Translations under genes and position numbers: made by a program
Assembly (NCBI GenBank): GCA_002256425.1
Contig: NKIZ01000001.1
Location: forward strand, 3,073,001-3,137,000
Length of the DNA stretch: 64,000 nt
From: Alphaproteobacteria bacterium PA2
GTDB taxonomy: Bacteria > Pseudomonadota > Alphaproteobacteria > Caulobacterales > Caulobacteraceae
Direction of reading: 5' to 3'
Part shown: positions 25,260-33,917 of the stretch, in pieces
How the letters are laid out: the number at the start of each line of letters is the position of its first letter
How positions within the stretch are numbered: position 1 is the stretch's first letter
The notes under the pieces: generated by a model
Told to the model about the DNA's origin: nothing
The model's input: the letters and a program-made list of their open reading frames with translations, nothing else
The model's database searches: none

Positions 25260-28200
25260 GTGAACGTTCATGCCGACCCGAATGTGAGTCTGGACAACCA
25301 CCCCCGGCGCATGGGGTGGATTGGCACCACCGCCCTGGCCATGGGCGGCAGCAATCAGAGCCTCTTCCTGATCGCAGCCCTATTTGTGGGTCAGGGGTCC
25401 ATTCCAGGTCAGGGCAGCGCGGCTGTGCCCCTGCTGATTGTCGGCCTGATCCTCAGCTGGATGGCGGCGCCGGCCTGGACGGAACTGGTGCTGATGTCGC
25501 CCAATCGCGTGGGCGGCATTGCGGCGGTCTGCACACGGGCCTTCCGCCCCTACAGCTCGCTACTCTCGGCCCTGACCGGCACCTGCTACTGGTGGGGCTG
25601 GGTTCCCACCTGCGGCCTGACCGCCATCTTCTCGGCCTCGGCCATTGTGCACTGGGTCCTGCCCGGCGCGCCGATACCCCTTGTGGCCAGCGCGATCATC
25701 ATCGCCTTCACAACCCTGAACCTGCTAGGTCTGAAGTGGGTCACCGCCTTCGCTGTCCCGATCGCCTTCGCCTCGGCGATCCTGGCCTTCCTGGCCATGC
25801 TCATTCCCATCTTCTCGGGCAGCGTCGACTGGAAGCAGGCCTTCGATTTTCACCTGACAACGCCGTTTGATGGCCTCTTCGGTCAGTTCACATCCATCAT
25901 GGCGGGCCTTTACCTGATCGGCTTCGCAGCGCCCGCCTTTGAAGCAGCGACCTGCCATGTGGGCGAGACCAAGAATCCGAACCGCAATGTGCCGATCGCC
26001 GTCTTCGCCAGCGGCGGCATGGCGACGGTTTATTTCATCTTCCTGCCCGTGGTCTGGCTGGGAACCCTGGGCCCCGGCCCGCTGGGACAGGATCTCGCCA
26101 TCTCTCTTGGGCCGGTTTTTGCGCCACTCCTGGGCAGCTTCGCCAAGGCCGCCGCCATCGGCTTCATGATGTTCAACATGTTCCACGGCACGCTTCAGCC
26201 CCTTGCTGGCGCATCCCGGGCCCTGTCGCAGCTCAGTGAAGACGGCCTGCTGCCGCGGGTGCTGGGTCTGCGGTCTTCCACGGACAGCCCATGGGTCGCA
26301 ACCCTGCTGACGGCCGGCGTCTCGATCGGGTTCATGCTGATCGGCGACCCCATCTGGCTCGTCGCGGCCGCCAATTTCACCTATCTGATCAGTGTCTGCA
26401 TGCCAAATGTGGCCGCCTGGCTCCTGCGACGCGACGCACCAGAAGCAGAACGTCCCTATCGGGCCCCGAAGGGGACCATCGCCCTTGGCCTGATCGCTTC
26501 AGGCGTCTGGCTGCTTTCAGCCATTTTCGGCTTCCAGCAATTCGGGCTCCCGACGGTGCTGTTTGGACTGGCCATGGCCTATTCCGGGGCTGCGCTCTAT
26601 GTCTGGCGCAAGATCGAGGACCGGCTGGCCATGGGGCAGTCGCCCTTCAAACCCAGCCTTCATGTCACGCTGACGGGAGCCATGTTGCTGGTCCTGGTGC
26701 TGGACGGCGCCGGCTATCTGATGGCGGTGCGGTCGATTCCGGTCGGGGACGGTGGACTGTCCGTGGCTCTGGAAGACATCTTTGTCGGCGTCGCCCTTCT
26801 GACCCTCGCCGTGGGCCTGGTCCTGCCGGGCATCATCGCCAAGTCTGCCGAGGAGATCGCCGACCGGGCGGAACAGATGGCCTCCGGGGCGGTGCTCAAC
26901 TTCTCCAAGGCCATGACAGCCCTGGGCAAGGGCGATCTGGACGCCGCCCACTTCACTGAGCCCATGACCCCCATGGTGGTTCGATCCCGGGACGAACTGG
27001 GGCAGATGGCCGCCAGCTTCAACCGGCTGCAGGATGAGGTGGCGATTGCCGCCGTGGGCCTTGAAGGCGCGCGGGAAGGGCTGCGGGCCAACCGCCGGGA
27101 GATCACGGCGACCAATGTCGCCCTGACCCAGAAGATCGCTGAGGGTGAACTTCTCCAGGAGCAGCTGCGGGTCGAGCGCGACAAGGCCGAGGCCGCCAGC
27201 CGCGCCAAGAGCCAGTTCCTGGCGATGATGAGCCATGAGATCCGCACCCCGCTGAACGCCGTTCTGGGCATGACCCAGGTCATCAGCCGCAGTGAACTCT
27301 CTCCTGAGCAACGGTCGAGGCTCGGGGTCATCGCCACATCCGGCGAAGCCCTTCTGGCCGTGCTCAACGATCTGCTGGACCTGTCGAAAATCGAGTCCGG
27401 CAAGCTGGAGCTTGAAAAGACCGAGGTCGATATCGTTGGCCTGGTAAGGGACGCCAGGGCCGCCTTCGCCACCCTGGCGGATGAGAAGCAACTCGCCCTG
27501 AACCTCGAGATCGATCCCAGCGCTGAAGGGCTCTTCGAGGGCGATCCTGCCCGGATCGGCCAGATCCTGGCGAACCTGGTGTCCAACGCCGTGAAGTTCA
27601 CCGAGGCGGGTCACGTGACGATCTCCCTGTCACGACCGGCAGAGTCCCTCATCCTGAAGGTCAGCGATACCGGCATCGGTGTTTCCAAAGAACAACAGGG
27701 CCGGCTCTTCCAGAAGTTCTCCCAGGCCGACAGCTCGGTCACCCGGCGGTTTGGCGGCACAGGCCTTGGTCTGGCCATCGTCAACGACCTGACCGACCTG
27801 ATGCATGGCTCGGTCGAGCTCGACAGCCGCATCGGGAAGGGCTCGACCTTCACAGTGACCCTGCCCCTGCCACGACTGTCACAGTCAGCGGTCGACGCCA
27901 GATGGTCACAGGAGGCGGCTGGGCCGCCAGCCAGCCTCTCGACCCTGCGCATTCTGGTTGCCGAAGACAATGCGACGAACCAGCTGGTGTTGCGCACCAT
28001 CCTCAACCAGTTCGACGTGGACCCGGTCATTGTGCCGGACGGCGTTGAGGCCGTGCACCAGTGGCAGACCAATACCTGGGATGTCATCCTGATGGATGTG
28101 CAGATGCCGCAGATGGACGGCATGGCGGCCTGCCAGATGATCCGCGAGAGCGAGGTCGCCCAGGGCCGGTCGCCAACTCCGATCATCGCCCTCACCGCCA

Positions 28201-28367
28201 ATGTCATGCCTGATCAGATCGAGATGTACCTGGCGCGGGGCATGACCGACGTGGTCGCCAAGCCGATCCAGATCGAACGACTGCTGCAGGTGATCACGGA
28301 CATCCTTGATGGTCCCGATGCGCCGGCCGGCGCCCAGGCGACAGGAACCGGCGGCCCCCCAGCCTAG
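25260..28367 (+). CDS. APC-type permease fused to hybrid histidine kinase
   Basis: A 1035-residue membrane protein joining a transporter-like sensor to a full hybrid kinase. Residues 15-525 form an amino acid/polyamine (APC) permease with 12 or more helices, including the family segment FEAATCHVGETKNPNRNVP at 227-245. A HAMP domain follows (about 521-600, ending RDELGQMAASFNRLQDEV), then a coiled coil and HisKA with His659 (SHEIRTPLN). The ATPase has N776, DTGIG 803-807 and GGTGLGL 832-838; the receiver (895-1015) has Asp946 and Lys1001. The start is GTG at 25260; ATG 25311 is possible. It probably senses or takes up an amine or amino acid. No cognate regulator is adjacent. Confidence 0.9.
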   Translation: MNVHADPNVSLDNHPRRMGWIGTTALAMGGSNQSLFLIAALFVGQGSIPGQGSAAVPLLIVGLILSWMAAPAWTELVLMSPNRVGGIAAVCTRAFRPYSSLLSALTGTCYWWGWVPTCGLTAIFSASAIVHWVLPGAPIPLVASAIIIAFTTLNLLGLKWVTAFAVPIAFASAILAFLAMLIPIFSGSVDWKQAFDFHLTTPFDGLFGQFTSIMAGLYLIGFAAPAFEAATCHVGETKNPNRNVPIAVFASGGMATVYFIFLPVVWLGTLGPGPLGQDLAISLGPVFAPLLGSFAKAAAIGFMMFNMFHGTLQPLAGASRALSQLSEDGLLPRVLGLRSSTDSPWVATLLTAGVSIGFMLIGDPIWLVAAANFTYLISVCMPNVAAWLLRRDAPEAERPYRAPKGTIALGLIASGVWLLSAIFGFQQFGLPTVLFGLAMAYSGAALYVWRKIEDRLAMGQSPFKPSLHVTLTGAMLLVLVLDGAGYLMAVRSIPVGDGGLSVALEDIFVGVALLTLAVGLVLPGIIAKSAEEIADRAEQMASGAVLNFSKAMTALGKGDLDAAHFTEPMTPMVVRSRDELGQMAASFNRLQDEVAIAAVGLEGAREGLRANRREITATNVALTQKIAEGELLQEQLRVERDKAEAASRAKSQFLAMMSHEIRTPLNAVLGMTQVISRSELSPEQRSRLGVIATSGEALLAVLNDLLDLSKIESGKLELEKTEVDIVGLVRDARAAFATLADEKQLALNLEIDPSAEGLFEGDPARIGQILANLVSNAVKFTEAGHVTISLSRPAESLILKVSDTGIGVSKEQQGRLFQKFSQADSSVTRRFGGTGLGLAIVNDLTDLMHGSVELDSRIGKGSTFTVTLPLPRLSQSAVDARWSQEAAGPPASLSTLRILVAEDNATNQLVLRTILNQFDVDPVIVPDGVEAVHQWQTNTWDVILMDVQMPQMDGMAACQMIRESEVAQGRSPTPIIALTANVMPDQIEMYLARGMTDVVAKPIQIERLLQVITDILDGPDAPAGAQATGTGGPPA

Positions 28368-28420
28368 GCAGGCGCCGTTCTTCATGTATCGTGCCTCCAA
28401 TCACCTGGGAGGCATGAAAA

Positions 28421-29965
28421 ATGGATCTGAAGGATCACGCCCGTCTGACGCCGGATAAGCCCGCCATGATTTCGGCGGACAGCGGACGCGCCGTAACATT
28501 CGCCCAGCTTGAGGAGAACTCGACCCGGCTGGCGCACTTCCTTCATGGCCAGGGTCTGAAACGCGGCGACCATGTCGCCATCCTGATGGAAAACCACCTG
28601 TCCTTCATGGATCTGGTCTGGACGGCCTACCGCGCCGGCCTGTACGTCACCTCGATCAACCGCTACCTGCCGCCGGACGAGGTCGCCTATATCGTGCAGG
28701 ATTGCGGGGCAAAGGCCCTGGTGACCTCCTTCGCCAAGCGGGACACGGCTGAACCCCTGGCAGACATGATCCCCGATTGCCCGATCAGGCTGATGGTCGA
28801 CGGAACCATTCCGGGATGGAGTTCCTATGAAGCCGCCCTGGCCGGGAGCCCGGCGACGCCCCTGGACGAGGAATGGATGGGCGAGTCCATGCTCTACAGC
28901 TCCGGTACGACCGGCCGGCCCAAGGGCATTCTGCGGCCCCTGCCGAACCTGTCGACGGCGGAGGGCATGACCCTGCGCCAGTCGGTCAACCGCTATGGGC
29001 TGAGCCCCGAGGCGGTCTACCTGTCGCCAGCGCCGCTCTATCATGCAGCGCCCCTCTCCTATGTGCTTACCGTCCAGTCCTTCGGCGGAACCGTTGTGAT
29101 GATGGAGAAGTTCGACGCCGAACACGCCCTGCGGATGATTGCAGAGCACAAGGTGACCCACAGCCAGTGGGTGCCCACCATGTTTGTCCGCATGTTGAAA
29201 CTGCCGGCGGAAGTCCGCACAGCCTATGACCTGTCCAGCCACAGGGTGGCCGTTCACGCAGCGGCCCCCTGCCCCGTTGAGGTCAAGCGGGAGATGATCG
29301 GCTGGTGGGGTCCGATCCTCTATGAATACTATGCCGGCACCGAAGCCTCCGGCTCGACCTTCATCACCAGCGAGGAATGGCTGGCCCACCCCGGGTCCGT
29401 CGGAAAGGCGGCCCTGGGGATTCTCCACATCTGTGATGAGGATGGCGCTGAATTGCCGATCGGCGAGACCGGTCTGGTCTATTTCGAACGGGAGGTCGCG
29501 ACCTTCCAGTACCACAATGACCCGGAAAAGACCCGGTCAGCCCGCCACCCCCAACACGACAACTGGAACGCCCTTGGCGACGTCGGCTATCTGGATGAGG
29601 AGGGCTATCTCTACCTCACCGACCGCAAGGCCTTCATGATCATCTCGGGCGGGGTGAACATCTATCCCCAGGCCATCGAGGACGCCCTGGTCACCCATCC
29701 CAAGGTAGGCGACGTGGCGGTCTTCGGCGTGCCGGACCCGGAAATGGGCGAGGCCGTAAAGGCCGTCATCGAGCCGGCGCCGGGCGTCGAGCCTACCGAT
29801 GATCTGGCCAGCGAACTCCTGGCCTTCGCCCGCAGCAAGCTGGCCCATTACATGGCGCCCAGGTCTGTGGACTTCATCGCCGAAATGCCCCGACTGCCTA
29901 CGGGCAAGCTCTACAAGCGCCTCCTGCGGGACGCCTACTGGCAGAACCAGGACGCCAAGATTTGA
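28421..29965 (+). CDS. AMP-forming acyl-CoA synthetase (FadD-like)
   Basis: ANL-superfamily ligase that activates a carboxylic acid with ATP and CoA. 514 residues. The P-loop-like motif YSSGTTGRPKGI is near residue 165, the A5 motif YEYYAGTEASG near 305, and the C-terminal hinge and lysine region YLTDRKAFMIISGGVNIYPQAIE and RLPTGKLYKR are present. Similar enzymes act on fatty, bile or aromatic acids; the substrate cannot be fixed from sequence. It starts 53 bases after the permease-kinase and is followed by a GTG-started epimerase. Confidence 0.9.
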   Translation: MDLKDHARLTPDKPAMISADSGRAVTFAQLEENSTRLAHFLHGQGLKRGDHVAILMENHLSFMDLVWTAYRAGLYVTSINRYLPPDEVAYIVQDCGAKALVTSFAKRDTAEPLADMIPDCPIRLMVDGTIPGWSSYEAALAGSPATPLDEEWMGESMLYSSGTTGRPKGILRPLPNLSTAEGMTLRQSVNRYGLSPEAVYLSPAPLYHAAPLSYVLTVQSFGGTVVMMEKFDAEHALRMIAEHKVTHSQWVPTMFVRMLKLPAEVRTAYDLSSHRVAVHAAAPCPVEVKREMIGWWGPILYEYYAGTEASGSTFITSEEWLAHPGSVGKAALGILHICDEDGAELPIGETGLVYFEREVATFQYHNDPEKTRSARHPQHDNWNALGDVGYLDEEGYLYLTDRKAFMIISGGVNIYPQAIEDALVTHPKVGDVAVFGVPDPEMGEAVKAVIEPAPGVEPTDDLASELLAFARSKLAHYMAPRSVDFIAEMPRLPTGKLYKRLLRDAYWQNQDAKI

Positions 29966-29969
29966 CTCC

Positions 29970-30860
29970 GTGCGCCTGAGCAGCGGCCCTTATACGATCG
30001 AACTTGCACCCGACATCGGCGGGGCGATCTCGGGCCTCTGGTTTGAGCAGGATGGTCTTCGCACCCCGGTCCTGCGACCCGCCGGAGATGGGGAGACCGA
30101 CCCCACCGGATGCGGCTGCTTTCCCCTGGCGGCCTTCTGCAACCGGCTGCGCGAGGGGCGCGTGAGGTTTCGGGGCCGGACCCACGACATCCCGCCAAAC
30201 CGCCCGGGAGAACGCCACCCCCTCCACGGTCAGGCCTGGCTGGCGCCCTGGAGCGCCGAAATGCTGGGTCCGGATCAGGCCAGAATGCGGTTCGCGCACG
30301 AGCCTGGCCATTGGCCCTGGCGGTATGAAGCCGTCCAATCCATCGTCGCCTCAGAGAGCGGCGTCGCCCTGTCCCTGGAGGTCCGCAATCTCGACGACCA
30401 GGCCATGCCGGCAGGAATCGGTCTGCATCCCTACTTTCCCACCGGAGACGGGGTCAGGATCCAGACACGGGTCTCCGGCGTCCAGCTGACGGATGACGAG
30501 CGCCTGCCCACAGGCAAGCCGGTCCGGGCGCTCGGCGCCTATGACCTGTCCGACCGCCCGATCGCCGAGGCAGGACTGGACAACGGATACGCCGGTTGGT
30601 CAGGGCAGCTGGATATCCTCTATCCGACGCACACAGTCCGGATGACAGCCTCGTCGAACGCGGCCTGGCTGCAGGTCTATGCGCCCAAGGGCGAGACCTT
30701 CTTCTGCGCGGAACCCGTGACCCACGCCAACGATGCCCTGGCCCTGGGTGAAGCTGGCTGGGACGCCCAGGGAATAAGGATTCTGGAGCCTGGACGGTCG
30801 CTCCGGATGGATATGCGGCTTGAGGTCCTGGTCAGGCCTTTCCTGTCCGCTCCGCCTTGA
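29970..30860 (+). CDS. Aldose 1-epimerase family protein
   Basis: GalM-like mutarotase interconverting alpha and beta sugar anomers. About 296 residues from GTG 29970, which is four bases after the acyl-CoA synthetase stop. Catalytic-type residues are visible in RHPLHGQAW (His), AGIGLHPYFP (His) and AEPVTHANDA (Glu). The earlier in-frame ATG lies deep inside the previous gene and is rejected. Its 3' end overlaps the convergent DUF1003 gene by 29 bases. Substrate unknown; it could also be a glucose-6-phosphate 1-epimerase-like protein. Confidence 0.85.
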   Translation: MRLSSGPYTIELAPDIGGAISGLWFEQDGLRTPVLRPAGDGETDPTGCGCFPLAAFCNRLREGRVRFRGRTHDIPPNRPGERHPLHGQAWLAPWSAEMLGPDQARMRFAHEPGHWPWRYEAVQSIVASESGVALSLEVRNLDDQAMPAGIGLHPYFPTGDGVRIQTRVSGVQLTDDERLPTGKPVRALGAYDLSDRPIAEAGLDNGYAGWSGQLDILYPTHTVRMTASSNAAWLQVYAPKGETFFCAEPVTHANDALALGEAGWDAQGIRILEPGRSLRMDMRLEVLVRPFLSAPP

Positions 30861-31344
30861 GCAGTTCGGTCAGTTCGGCGACGGCCCGGGTCAGCTGGGA
30901 CACCTCGCGCTGGCGCAGGGCGTCGATCTTTTCGTGTAGCAATTCGATCTCCAGCTCAGCCTTGATGTTCACGTGGTAGTCGTTCTCGGCCTCCTTGCGG
31001 TCGATCTCCTGCTGGCGGTTCTGGCTCATCATGATGAAGGGCGCCGCATAGGCGGCCTGAAAGGACAGGGCCAGATTCAACAGGATGAAGGGATAGGGAT
31101 CCCAGTGCTGGACGTAGGCGGTCACGTTCAGGACGATCCAGGAAACCAGTATGGTCGACTGGATGATGATGAACCGCCAGGACCCCATGGTGGCGGCGAC
31201 AGTGTCGGCGATCCTCTGGCCGATGGTGAGGGTATCGGGTGACTTGGCCGCCCATTTCTCCCGGAGCTTTCGGCGTTCCAGCCGGAGTTCAGCCAGGATC
31301 TTGAGTTCCGCCTCGTGAATTTCTGCAGCAATGTTTGACGACAT
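30832..31344 (-). CDS. DUF1003 membrane protein
   Basis: 170 residues from ATG 31344, which has AGGAGC eight bases upstream. The DUF1003 pattern is clear: GQRIADTVAATMGSWRFIIIQ, the first helix, VLNVTAYVQHWDPYPFILLNLAL in the second, then APFIMMSQNRQQEIDRKEAE and a C-terminal coiled coil rich in Glu/Leu. Two membrane helices at about 60-110. The family's biochemical function is not established; it has been linked loosely to ion transport and stress. Confidence 0.88.
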   Translation of the reverse strand: MSSNIAAEIHEAELKILAELRLERRKLREKWAAKSPDTLTIGQRIADTVAATMGSWRFIIIQSTILVSWIVLNVTAYVQHWDPYPFILLNLALSFQAAYAAPFIMMSQNRQQEIDRKEAENDYHVNIKAELEIELLHEKIDALRQREVSQLTRAVAELTELLKAERTGKA

Positions 31345-31448
31345 GAGCTTGCTCCTGTGACCCTGGCGACCTGCACCCGACGGTAAAGACCTCAACAGAT
31401 CAATGTGCGACAATACCGCATCTCAATCATTCGTCGGGACCAAAGGCC

Positions 31449-31898
31449 ATGTCACGCACAGCCGCCGCTCTTGCCTTCGCCACGGTGATCGGCGCCGGCG
31501 GCGCCATGGCGGCGCGGATGGATAGCCCGTCTCCCATGCCCAAGGTGGCCGTGCTGATGAAGTCGGTTGTCGACAGGGCTTCGACCAACCTCTTCAATCG
31601 GGCCGGCGAGGCGGATCCGGCCAATGGCGCGGACCAGAAACTGCCGGACGCCAGGGGTTGGTCTCAAATCAAGACTGACGCCGATCGGCTGAAGGCCATC
31701 GCCGTCGCCCTGCAGAGCCCGAAGACCGGCAAGGTGCATGAGGTCAACTGGATGGTTCAGGCCAGGGCCATGGCGTCCACCTCAGCCGCAGCCAGCCAGG
31801 CCGCAGCCTTGCGCAATCCTGCAGCCCTCGCCAAGGCGGCCAACGACCTGTCTGACACCTGCAGCGCCTGTCACTCCATCTACAAGAAGCAGGACTAG
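31449..31898 (+). CDS. Cytochrome c'-type (class II) periplasmic cytochrome
   Basis: 149-residue exported protein: a signal peptide ending near AMAA (about residue 22), a four-helix-bundle-like body rich in Ala and amphipathic helices, and the heme site CSACHSIYKKQ at the extreme C-terminus, the class II arrangement. Cytochromes c' bind NO and CO and are tied to nitrosative stress; others donate electrons. Its 3' end overlaps the convergent DUF1801 gene by four bases. Confidence 0.85.
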   Translation: MSRTAAALAFATVIGAGGAMAARMDSPSPMPKVAVLMKSVVDRASTNLFNRAGEADPANGADQKLPDARGWSQIKTDADRLKAIAVALQSPKTGKVHEVNWMVQARAMASTSAAASQAAALRNPAALAKAANDLSDTCSACHSIYKKQD

Positions 31899-32290
31899 GC
31901 CTTCTTCTTCGCCCTGCGGTCCCGGGCCCGCCTGGCGTTGTCCTCGATCTTTTCCTGGACTAGGTGACGCACCACCGCCTCCGGGATGGGCCGCTCAGGG
32001 GTGAAGCGTATGGTCCCCTTGCTGATCTCGAAGCCCTGCAGCTGGTCGGCCATGGCCATGACCGCCGTACCGTTCCAGCCATAGAGCGAGCAGTGATGGG
32101 TGTGGGCTGCGAAGGCCACCAGCATGCCGTCCTGTTTGAAAGCCGGCATCTGATAGCTGATGCATTCCTCGGCGTGCGGCGCGGTCTCCTGGATGATCCG
32201 TCTCAGGTCTTCCAGGGCGGCGCGCATGTCGGGGCGAACCATCTGCAGATAGGCGTCAATGGTCTTCGGCTTGTCGCTCAAGTGGTTCAA
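31895..32290 (-). CDS. DUF1801 (YdhG-like) protein
   Basis: 131-residue cytoplasmic protein. It shows the DUF1801 pattern: a helical start (VRPDMRAALEDLRRIIQETAP), then EECISYQMPAFK, LVAFAAHTHHCSLYGW and ISKGTIRFTPERPIPEAVVRHLV, ending in an Arg/Lys-rich tail. The family includes an iron chaperone-like protein in Bacillus (Fra/YdhG), but the function here is unknown. Convergent with the cytochrome c' gene. Confidence 0.88.
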   Translation of the reverse strand: MNHLSDKPKTIDAYLQMVRPDMRAALEDLRRIIQETAPHAEECISYQMPAFKQDGMLVAFAAHTHHCSLYGWNGTAVMAMADQLQGFEISKGTIRFTPERPIPEAVVRHLVQEKIEDNARRARDRRAKKKA

Positions 32291-32349
32291 TCCTGCAGGG
32301 CCTGGTGGGCCAGGATCGAACGCCAGACGAGCCCCGATGGCAAGATGGC

Positions 32350-33114
32350 TCAGGCGGCCTTCTCCAGAACGCAGACTGACTGGCCCAGGGCGCCCTGGGC
32401 TGTAATGACGTCGCCGCCGCCCCGCAGGTCGACAATGCCCATGCCCAGCTCGGCGGCCCAGACCCCGATGGTTCCCCGGTCGATGAAGGTGTTCATCGGC
32501 GCCGTCGCGCCCTGCTTGGCCAGGCCGACCGTGTCGCGGAAGATCTGCAGGTGAACCGGCTCGCAGAGTTCCAGGAAGGAGAACACAATCCTGCCACCGG
32601 GCTTGAGCACCCGCCGGGCCTCTTCAAGGTACCAGTAGCTCTGCTCGTGCTGGAGGTGGGTCAGGACCGAAAAGAAGCAGACCATGTTGGCGTGGCTGTC
32701 GATGTCCGGAATGCCGATATGATCGACCACTTCAAACCGCCAGTCAGCCCGCGCCGAAATACGGGCGGCATGGGCGATCAGGTCCGGCACCAGATCCAGG
32801 CCCAGATAGCTGCCGGTCATCCAGGCCGAAAGGGGCTGCGCGAGGCGGCCCGATCCGCACCCGACGTCCACCAGCCTGCCATCCTGCGGCAGGCCGTAAT
32901 GCTGGACGAGGGCCAGTTCAACCGCGCCGATTTCGGCAAAATTGCCGCCAATGGCGATCTCCATGGCCTCTTCGTGGGGCATGACCCCCTTGAGCAGATC
33001 CACAAAGGCGATGTTGACGGCCTTCAGGCCCCGCGCCGGCCTTTCAGTCTCGGGGGCTATGCCCATGCGCGCGAGTACGCCGCGCGCCAGGCGCCGCAGA
33101 TGTGTTGCCGCCAT
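32350..33114 (-). CDS. Class I SAM-dependent methyltransferase
   Basis: 254-residue Rossmann methyltransferase. Motif I is LVDVGCGSGRLAQPLSAW near residue 84, followed by YLGLDLVPDLIAHA, a motif IV-like NMVCFFSVLTHL and VLKPGGRIVFSFLE. About 80 residues precede the catalytic domain. Neighbours do not indicate a substrate. A weakly GC-skewed 221-bp gap separates it from the lone receiver gene. Confidence 0.85.
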   Translation of the reverse strand: MAATHLRRLARGVLARMGIAPETERPARGLKAVNIAFVDLLKGVMPHEEAMEIAIGGNFAEIGAVELALVQHYGLPQDGRLVDVGCGSGRLAQPLSAWMTGSYLGLDLVPDLIAHAARISARADWRFEVVDHIGIPDIDSHANMVCFFSVLTHLQHEQSYWYLEEARRVLKPGGRIVFSFLELCEPVHLQIFRDTVGLAKQGATAPMNTFIDRGTIGVWAAELGMGIVDLRGGGDVITAQGALGQSVCVLEKAA

Positions 33115-33335
33115 GTCAAACCCCTCGGGCGTCCAGGCCTCGGAACGAGGCGCCCAGATCGGCGGACCTTGGCCGCCGGCCGCGACCGGACCGGCAGATA
33201 GGCGACACGAAATTTGATGGTTCTGGGGTCTTGGATCGAAGACCGCGTCTTCGACAGGAACACAGGGCGGACTTAAGTCCGGGGAATCAAACGATTTGCC
33301 TTCCGGCGTCTGGATACCGCAGGGAACAGGGCCGC

Positions 33336-33728
33336 CTAGAGCAGGACGACCCGCTTTTCGTTGACGGCGGCCAGGGTGCGGCCGATGGCGTCGAACAGGG
33401 TGTCCATCATGACGGGCTTGAACAGCAGGGCGTCGCCGCCTGCTGCGTCCACATCGTCCATGATCTTCATGCCTGTATCGCCGGTGACGACCAGAACCGG
33501 AATCTTGCCCTTGGAGTCCCCACGGGCGCGGATTTCGCGAAGGGCGGTCAGGCCGTCCTTGCCGGGCATGCGCAGGTCCATGAGGACAAGGTCATAGTCC
33601 CGGGTGTCGATCATTGTCAGACCGGTGTCGGCTTCGGGCGCCTCTTCCACCGTCAGGCCCGCAACATCGAGCATTTCCTTGATGACCTGGCGATTGAGAT
33701 CATGATCGTCAACGCAGAGGACTCGCAT
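33336..33728 (-). CDS. Stand-alone CheY-like receiver domain
   Basis: 130-residue single receiver: VLCVDDHDLN, phospho-Asp in LVLMDLRMPGKDG near residue 51, VLVVTGDT and LFKPV, then a short tail. There is no output domain and no kinase next door. Such proteins can shuttle phosphate or bind targets directly. The receiver is closest in style to those carried by hybrid kinases (DLRMPGKDG), so it may serve an unlinked hybrid kinase; that is inference. Confidence 0.88.
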   Translation of the reverse strand: MRVLCVDDHDLNRQVIKEMLDVAGLTVEEAPEADTGLTMIDTRDYDLVLMDLRMPGKDGLTALREIRARGDSKGKIPVLVVTGDTGMKIMDDVDAAGGDALLFKPVMMDTLFDAIGRTLAAVNEKRVVLL

Positions 33729-33917
33729 GGGGGTATCTCTCGACCTTCTGAAACCGGCAGCCGCCTTCCGGCGTGCTTGAGGTATACTAGGGCCGCGTGA
33801 TGAATCCGGGTTTAAGGTGAACCCCCGAAAACCAGAAAAATTCCAGGCCTGGATCGCGCGATTGCGCTTCAGGCGGCGACGTCTAAACTCGCGCCAAACA
33901 GGACGGGGGAGTCATAC

